Source: Akebia trifoliata
Taxonomy: Eukaryota; Streptophyta; Magnoliopsida; Ranunculales; Lardizabalaceae
Assembly: GCA_017979445.1 (NCBI GenBank)
Contig: CM030708.1
Coordinates: 29,173,613-29,237,612, forward strand
Direction: 5' to 3'
Length of the DNA: 64,000 nt
Below the pieces are notes generated by a model, which searched no databases, had not been told where the DNA came from, and worked only from the letters and a program-made list of their open reading frames with translations. Position numbers and translations under genes: made by a program. Of the stretch, positions 58,961 through 64,000 are shown one piece after another (the first letter of the stretch is position 1; each line of letters starts with the position of its first letter).

Positions 58961-61771
58961 TTTGACCTTATTTCCTTCTTTTTTTAAGACTTCAACTTGC
59001 ACCAAAATACTCCTCACTATAACATCATTGTTGTTCATAGGGACTAAATCCAAAATTGCCTCAAAAGGTATTCGTTTCCAATTTTGTTTTTCCTAGTCTA
59101 AATTAAAACAAAATGTTTGAATGAACCAAAGAGTTCCATTAGAAGGTATCTTAGCAACTTAGCGTTTTTCCTGATAAGTAAGTACGACATAGTACTTGAC
59201 ACGGTAATATCTTTTTAGAAAATTGGTGTATGTGTTAGCATGTGTGATTAATTAGTATTTATATCAAACCATTAAAAGACCTCCCTATTCCCAAAACTGT
59301 TCTCAGATCCGACATGGTCAATTGCTTGCAAACAATTTCACATGCACACTCCATTTTCTAAAATATCTAGTGTCCTGGATGCATTGCATTCCACCCACTT
59401 GTCAAGCACATGCCGAACTTCCAACAGACTTATAATACTTTGCTTTTAGCTATATATCCATATAATTTTGATATGAATCGAATATCATCAACTCATATGC
59501 ATGCATTCTTCCTATTCAGAATATTCAACATAAGACAGTTTTCTGTAAAAATGTCTAACAACATATAAAATAAGCCATACAGGTGTCAGTATATTGAGTG
59601 GGCCGTGGGAAGTTTAGTGAGTTTGACACTTTGTACCCATGTCAAGCATCGATACAGGTATGAGTCATTGTTACACGGGTGGTAAGTAAAATATTGCCAC
59701 CTCACTAGACTACTCTAGGGCGGTTTAGTGAGTCCGACAACCAACACAGGTACGAGTGTATGGAACAACACGGCTGCTAAGGAAAACATTGACACCCCAC
59801 TAGACCACTGTCTTGAGTCTCCATAACATTCATGAAGACCTCCTGCCTAACCATAAGACCCCAAACCCAAACCACCCTTAAAACCAGCTTACTCACTCTC
59901 ACAGCCCTGCTTCACTGCTTTTTTATAGGGATACATTACTGTGACACTCATCCATCAAATGAAAAGACAGCAATGCAAGAAAATCGAACTCTGACTACAG
60001 TTCCTCTTTGGCACAATCACCCTTGTCTATTACTGAAGGAAACCTTAGAAACTTAACAGATCTAAAGCAAGACAGTGTACAGAAATCCACAATGGTAGAT
60101 AGGAAATCATCATTGATATGTATGGCACAGATGGAAGCAGATCAAAAGATAGGATTATGAAAAGAAGAAAAAAAAAATGTCAATGCTAAAAAAAATTATG
60201 GAATATCCAATACAAACTACATGACCTTCCTTAATTAGTGGGGCTTCTGCATCATTGGCCTGAGCAGCTGCCAATATGTCCTGAAGTGTGAACTCCCTCT
60301 CCCCTTACTTTTTTTTTTCTCATTCCAAAACCCTCCCTCCAATACTTAACCATGTATTATAAGAAAAAAGCTGAAATGCTAAGGATGTTGATAGTCTGAG
60401 ACTCCAAAAGCAATTGTCACCCCACATACCCCCCCCCAAAAAAAAAAAAAAATTGAATAATAATAATAATAATAAATAAAATAAATAAAAAAACAAACCA
60501 GGGCAAGGGTTTCTTAGGATGGCTGGACGTGGATCCCTATTCTTAATCCTAGTTCCACCTTCTTGACATAGTTTTTGTCTCCTGAATACCAACTTTCTGC
60601 AGGGGTGGCAATGTCCGAAAGGTATGATTTAGTAGCCTCAATAACTGAACCCTTTATCCTAACTAATATTGTCGCAGAGTAAGCCTATTTTTTAAGGGCA
60701 ACCTCACATCATCCTCCTAGTTCTTCTCTAACTGTCCTTGTTCCTCATTTCATCAACTTCTAGCGTCACGAAACAACAAACTATTGTTTCACATTCATGA
60801 GACTACAATATTATGAATATTAACTTTCATACAGTTAAATCTCTACAGGTATGAACAATAAGAAACTTGTTAAGCGTAATTAATCAAAAAAGAAAAAGAA
60901 GGGTAGAAAGAAAGCAACGGGTTGAACAGTAACGACTTGACTCTTAACGGTTAGTATGGTAGCAATAGGTGAAGCTAGCAGAAAGAAAATTCCTAGACTA
61001 TAAAAAAGGATCGCACTCAAAAACAACGCAAATTCCTAAAGTAACCACATTGTCTAGCACAACTCAATTTTCCCTTGGAAATCAAAAATTCATGCGAATT
61101 CTTAGCCCAAGAAACAAATAGATATTGGAAGAATTTCCACATGTGAAATCAAGGACACTTTTGCTTAGATGATTCTTCTTCCATTGACATTGAAAGTTTC
61201 ACTCGACATAAAATAGTGTTATCAAACTAGAACGCATGATTACAAAATTAAGACAAGATTTGGAATGTGAGCCCAATTCGTAATGACTGCCCATAAACCC
61301 TAATATTGCAATTATACTACCCACAAGTCTGTCAAACAACAAAAGCCAGCTGATACATAAAAGTTTCATGCATCAGTCTTTTCGAATAATGGACTAAAAC
61401 CATATTGTAGAACAAATCAAATCATGAAAAAGAACAAACCCTAAAACCCTAGCATCCATCTATGAATCTATGATAAACATACAACACACAAGAACATGAA
61501 ACCCTAAATGTATATAATGTAAGTACCCAAAACCTAAAAAGATAGTAAACCCTAATCCTTAAAACACATAGAAGAAATCAATAACAATTGTTAACGCTCC
61601 ATCATCAAATCAAACTTAACATCTATAATAACCACACCTTCAGTTCAACCTTAGATGGATTTGCAAAGCTAATTACATGCGTTTTAACATCAAATTAGCC
61701 AAGAAGAAGCTCTTGATAACAAACCCTAGAAGGTATTGGAGAGGGATTTGGTTGAAGAAATATAGATTTTT
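58961..61771. other. Intergenic region next to the SMAP gene
   Basis: No confirmed gene. A minus-strand stretch at 60228-60295 reads EFTLQDILAAAQANDAEAPL and could be an exon. Six AAACCCTA teloboxes occur between 61295 and 61728. A run of C and A at 60429-60450 and an AAT/AAAT-rich stretch follow. A 74-codon plus-strand frame at 59832 has no motif. Confidence 0.4.
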
Positions 61772-61960
61772 TCAGTTGATGTCGGAATCATCAAAATCGT
61801 CTTCAAAGGAGTTGAAGAAATCGGAATCGACGAGTTTGTTCTCGATGTGTGCCACTCCTTCCGCCAATATCTCAAGCGGATCGGGATCGTCTACGTCCAT
61901 CGCTACTGAAGATCCATGGTCCTCCAACTCTGCGAAAAAGTAGGTCGGTGAAGGCTTCAT
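61772..61960 (-). CDS. Small acidic protein, SMAP1/SMAP2 family
   Basis: A 62-residue single-exon frame. The C-terminus (LVDSDFFNSFEDDFDDSDIN) is the Phe/Asp-rich domain that defines plant small acidic proteins; the middle carries AMDVDD, also typical, and the length equals that of Arabidopsis SMAP1. In Arabidopsis SMAP1 is a nuclear factor that promotes the response to the synthetic auxin 2,4-D and interacts with the COP9 signalosome. The N-terminus MKPSPTYFFAELEDHGSS is less conserved. The start is the only ATG, directly downstream of a GA-repeat leader. No intron is needed. Whether it is SMAP1 or SMAP2 cannot be decided. Confidence 0.85.
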   Translation of the reverse strand: MKPSPTYFFAELEDHGSSVAMDVDDPDPLEILAEGVAHIENKLVDSDFFNSFEDDFDDSDIN

Positions 61961-61984
61961 CTCTCTCTCTCTCTCTCTCTCTCT
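61961..61984. repeat. (CT)n microsatellite in the SMAP leader
   Basis: Twelve CT units directly abut the ATG. Read in the gene direction it is a (GA)n tract ending at the start codon, so it lies in the 5-prime UTR. Confidence 0.85.
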
Positions 61985-62029
61985 AAAAGATTGATTTTGA
62001 GATTTCAGAGAGTATCAGCTAATTTGCAG

Positions 62030-62130
62030 AATAGAGCTTCTATTAACACACCACTTTTATTTATAACACACCATTTAATTTCGAAAGGATTAATATGCTA
62101 TTAGTAAAATTTGGTGTGCCGATAGTATTT
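62030..62130. mobile_element. Short family D-like MITE in the SMAP promoter
   Basis: Left AGAGCTTCTATTAACACACC and right GGTGTGCCGATAGTATT are inverted, with a TAAAATTTGGTG stem. About 100 bp, 70 bases upstream of the SMAP start codon. Similar in size and ends to the element at 49783-49904. Confidence 0.65.
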
Positions 62131-64000
62131 GGTTGGTCTAGTCCGAGTCATCTCGCCTAGGACGAGTCAAACCGTTTAAATTGGTTTAAAAATTCAATCT
62201 CATTCTTTGTCTTACTAATTGATGGTAACTCTCGAACTTTTCATTTCCCTCTCATCATTATTAATATAAGCTTATAAATACTTTGGTGTCTTACAATTTC
62301 TCTTAGTTTACAACATCTTACAATTTTATTTTATTTTTGTTTTACGACACATTATTAGTGCGAATCTTTACTTACTAATTGTTGGAAAGACTATTTCTTT
62401 TGTTTTATATCAAAAGGTAAGAAACTTTAGTTCTTTACGAAAAAGGTTCAAGATCACATCTCAAATAAATGTAAGAAATATTTATTATTTATGGAAAGGT
62501 AAGAAAATTAATTTTCTTTATGTTTCATATTATTCATAAACTAGTAGAAATATTGGGACTCAAATTTTTATTTATGAGAAACCTCTTAAATAGATAGTAT
62601 ATCTTGAAGATGAATTTTTGTTAGAAATCTCTTGAAGTGATAGTACATCCTAAAGATGAATTTTTAAGAGAAATCCCTTGAAGAGACATCTTGAAGATAA
62701 TTTTTCTTTTGATATAATCAAAATCTGAAATTTTGATGATTTACATGGTAAGCTTCGGACCTAAAGTCCTTTGATTTTTATATATTAAACCAAATTGAAT
62801 CAGAAATTCAATGATTTTATGTGTAGAATTAGAAGTGCTCACAATCACATAATAAATATTAGAACCTAGAATTCTATCAAAAATTCAAATATTTTGGATA
62901 GTCAATAGGAATCAGAATAGAACCAGAAATTTTATAAAATTTAATAATTGTGTTTGTTTATTGAATTTTATTGCAGACCTCTTCACCAAAACCTTGTCAA
63001 AGTTAACCTCTTTCAAAAAATTATGCACTGAATTGGCATGTGTCGGCTCAATAATCAAACAAAATGAAATTTGATGTTATCAGGGGAAAACATCCAAAAG
63101 TATGCCATTTTAGAATATATGTGTGTTATACTCTTTTTTCCTTTAACTAGTTTTTATCCCACTAGATTTTCTAGTAAAGATTTTTAACAAAGTAGCATTA
63201 AACACATCTAACACCAATTCAATGATCCTAAAGATTGTGTGCTCTTTTTTCATTATTTTTTTTTATCTGTTGGATTTTTCTTTAAAAAGGTTTTAATGAG
63301 GCAAGTATCATCTCCCGCACATTATTAGTGTAAGCCTATAAATATAGGTGTTGACAACATGAATGTCAAGAGAGTTCTTGAAGAACAAATTTTTCTCATA
63401 CTTTGAAGTCTTGCAATTTCTTTTTGTTTTACATCTTGCAATTTCTCTTAGTTTTGCAACAAATATTTATTTATATATAAATAATTTGACTCGTTTAAAT
63501 CAGTTTAAAATTTTAATATATATTTATATTATCTAATTATAATTTTTAACTATGGTGGATGGTTAGTCACAAAATCTTGTTTTGTATAGATACAAATATT
63601 TTTAATAATTATTTTATATAAAAATTAAATAAAAAACACAAATCCCAATTTGGTCTTCTAATCAACATATTGATTTGTTGGGGTGAAGTTTTTATAAACT
63701 CGAGTGATATTTTCAAAATATTTGATGAGTAATCTCGGATGAGGCAAGTGATGAAAATTTCACATGACTATCTCATCTAGTTGGCTTCAAGATCATGATG
63801 ATTTGATCAAGTCATCTCCATCTCGCATGAGTTTTAAAACCCTGATATAGACAAAGTGATGGGCTATAGATTATGCACCAAGCGAGTTCGGCATTATTGG
63901 ATTCTTTGATTCAATCAAAAAACGATTTGAATCAATGATAAAATAGATAGAACCTCAAAAACTCAAAATGATTCAAATCCCCTAAACGCTTGCAAAAACC
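62131..64000. other. Intergenic, no gene recognised
   Basis: Family E-like remnants (GAGTCATCTCG at 62145-62155, ATGAGTTTTAAAACCC at 63827-63843). A short direct repetition around 62575-62690 (AGATGAATTTTT and AGAAATC-CTTGAA twice). AT-rich. Nothing coding. Confidence 0.45.

Noticed and set aside
59832..60056. 74-codon plus-strand frame with a hydrophobic N-terminus
   Set aside because: No recognisable motif and no splice or promoter context.

Overview
This window is nuclear DNA from a flowering plant, most likely a eudicot. It is AT-rich, has long non-coding stretches and spliced genes with GT-AG introns, and carries degenerate LINEs, many short inverted-repeat transposons and microsatellites. 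Its protein-coding genes belong to plant families: mTERF, plastid beta-amylase, KIN-type LEA, SMAP and a small plant cupin. I cannot name the species from sequence alone.

The left half (69-35211) is a tandem array of intronless mTERF-family genes. Four open reading frames are intact: 69-1235 and 3906-5111 on the minus strand, 18161-19375 and 23292-24497 on the plus strand. Two nearly intact copies each have one lesion: a 1-nt deletion in the copy at 8706-9925 and one nonsense codon at 15130-16323. A third (30749-31897) has two indels. Two more are badly decayed (16419-16996, 34411-35211) and at least five are short fragments. Copies left of about 12.75 kb read leftward and those right of about 13.5 kb read rightward. 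The array has grown by segmental duplications that carry non-coding and transposon passengers along. LINE remnants lie at 21.8-22.8 and 27.9-29.0 kb.

The right half has four unrelated single genes, all on the minus strand: a three-exon KIN/LEA stress protein (36481-37562), a four-exon chloroplast beta-amylase close to Arabidopsis BAM1 with a frameshifted C-terminus (40217-44008), a two-exon small cupin (50640-51059), and a single-exon small acidic protein of the SMAP1 family (61772-61960). The LEA and beta-amylase promoters share the palindrome GACACGTGTC, an ABA-responsive type of element. Another dead LINE lies at 57.4-59.0 kb.

The space between genes is largely built from repeated families of short TIR elements, some nested in each other. 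Two insertions can be compared with an empty paralogous site elsewhere in this same window. All coordinates, splice sites and lesions were read by eye; relationships to named families rest on recognised motifs, not on a search.
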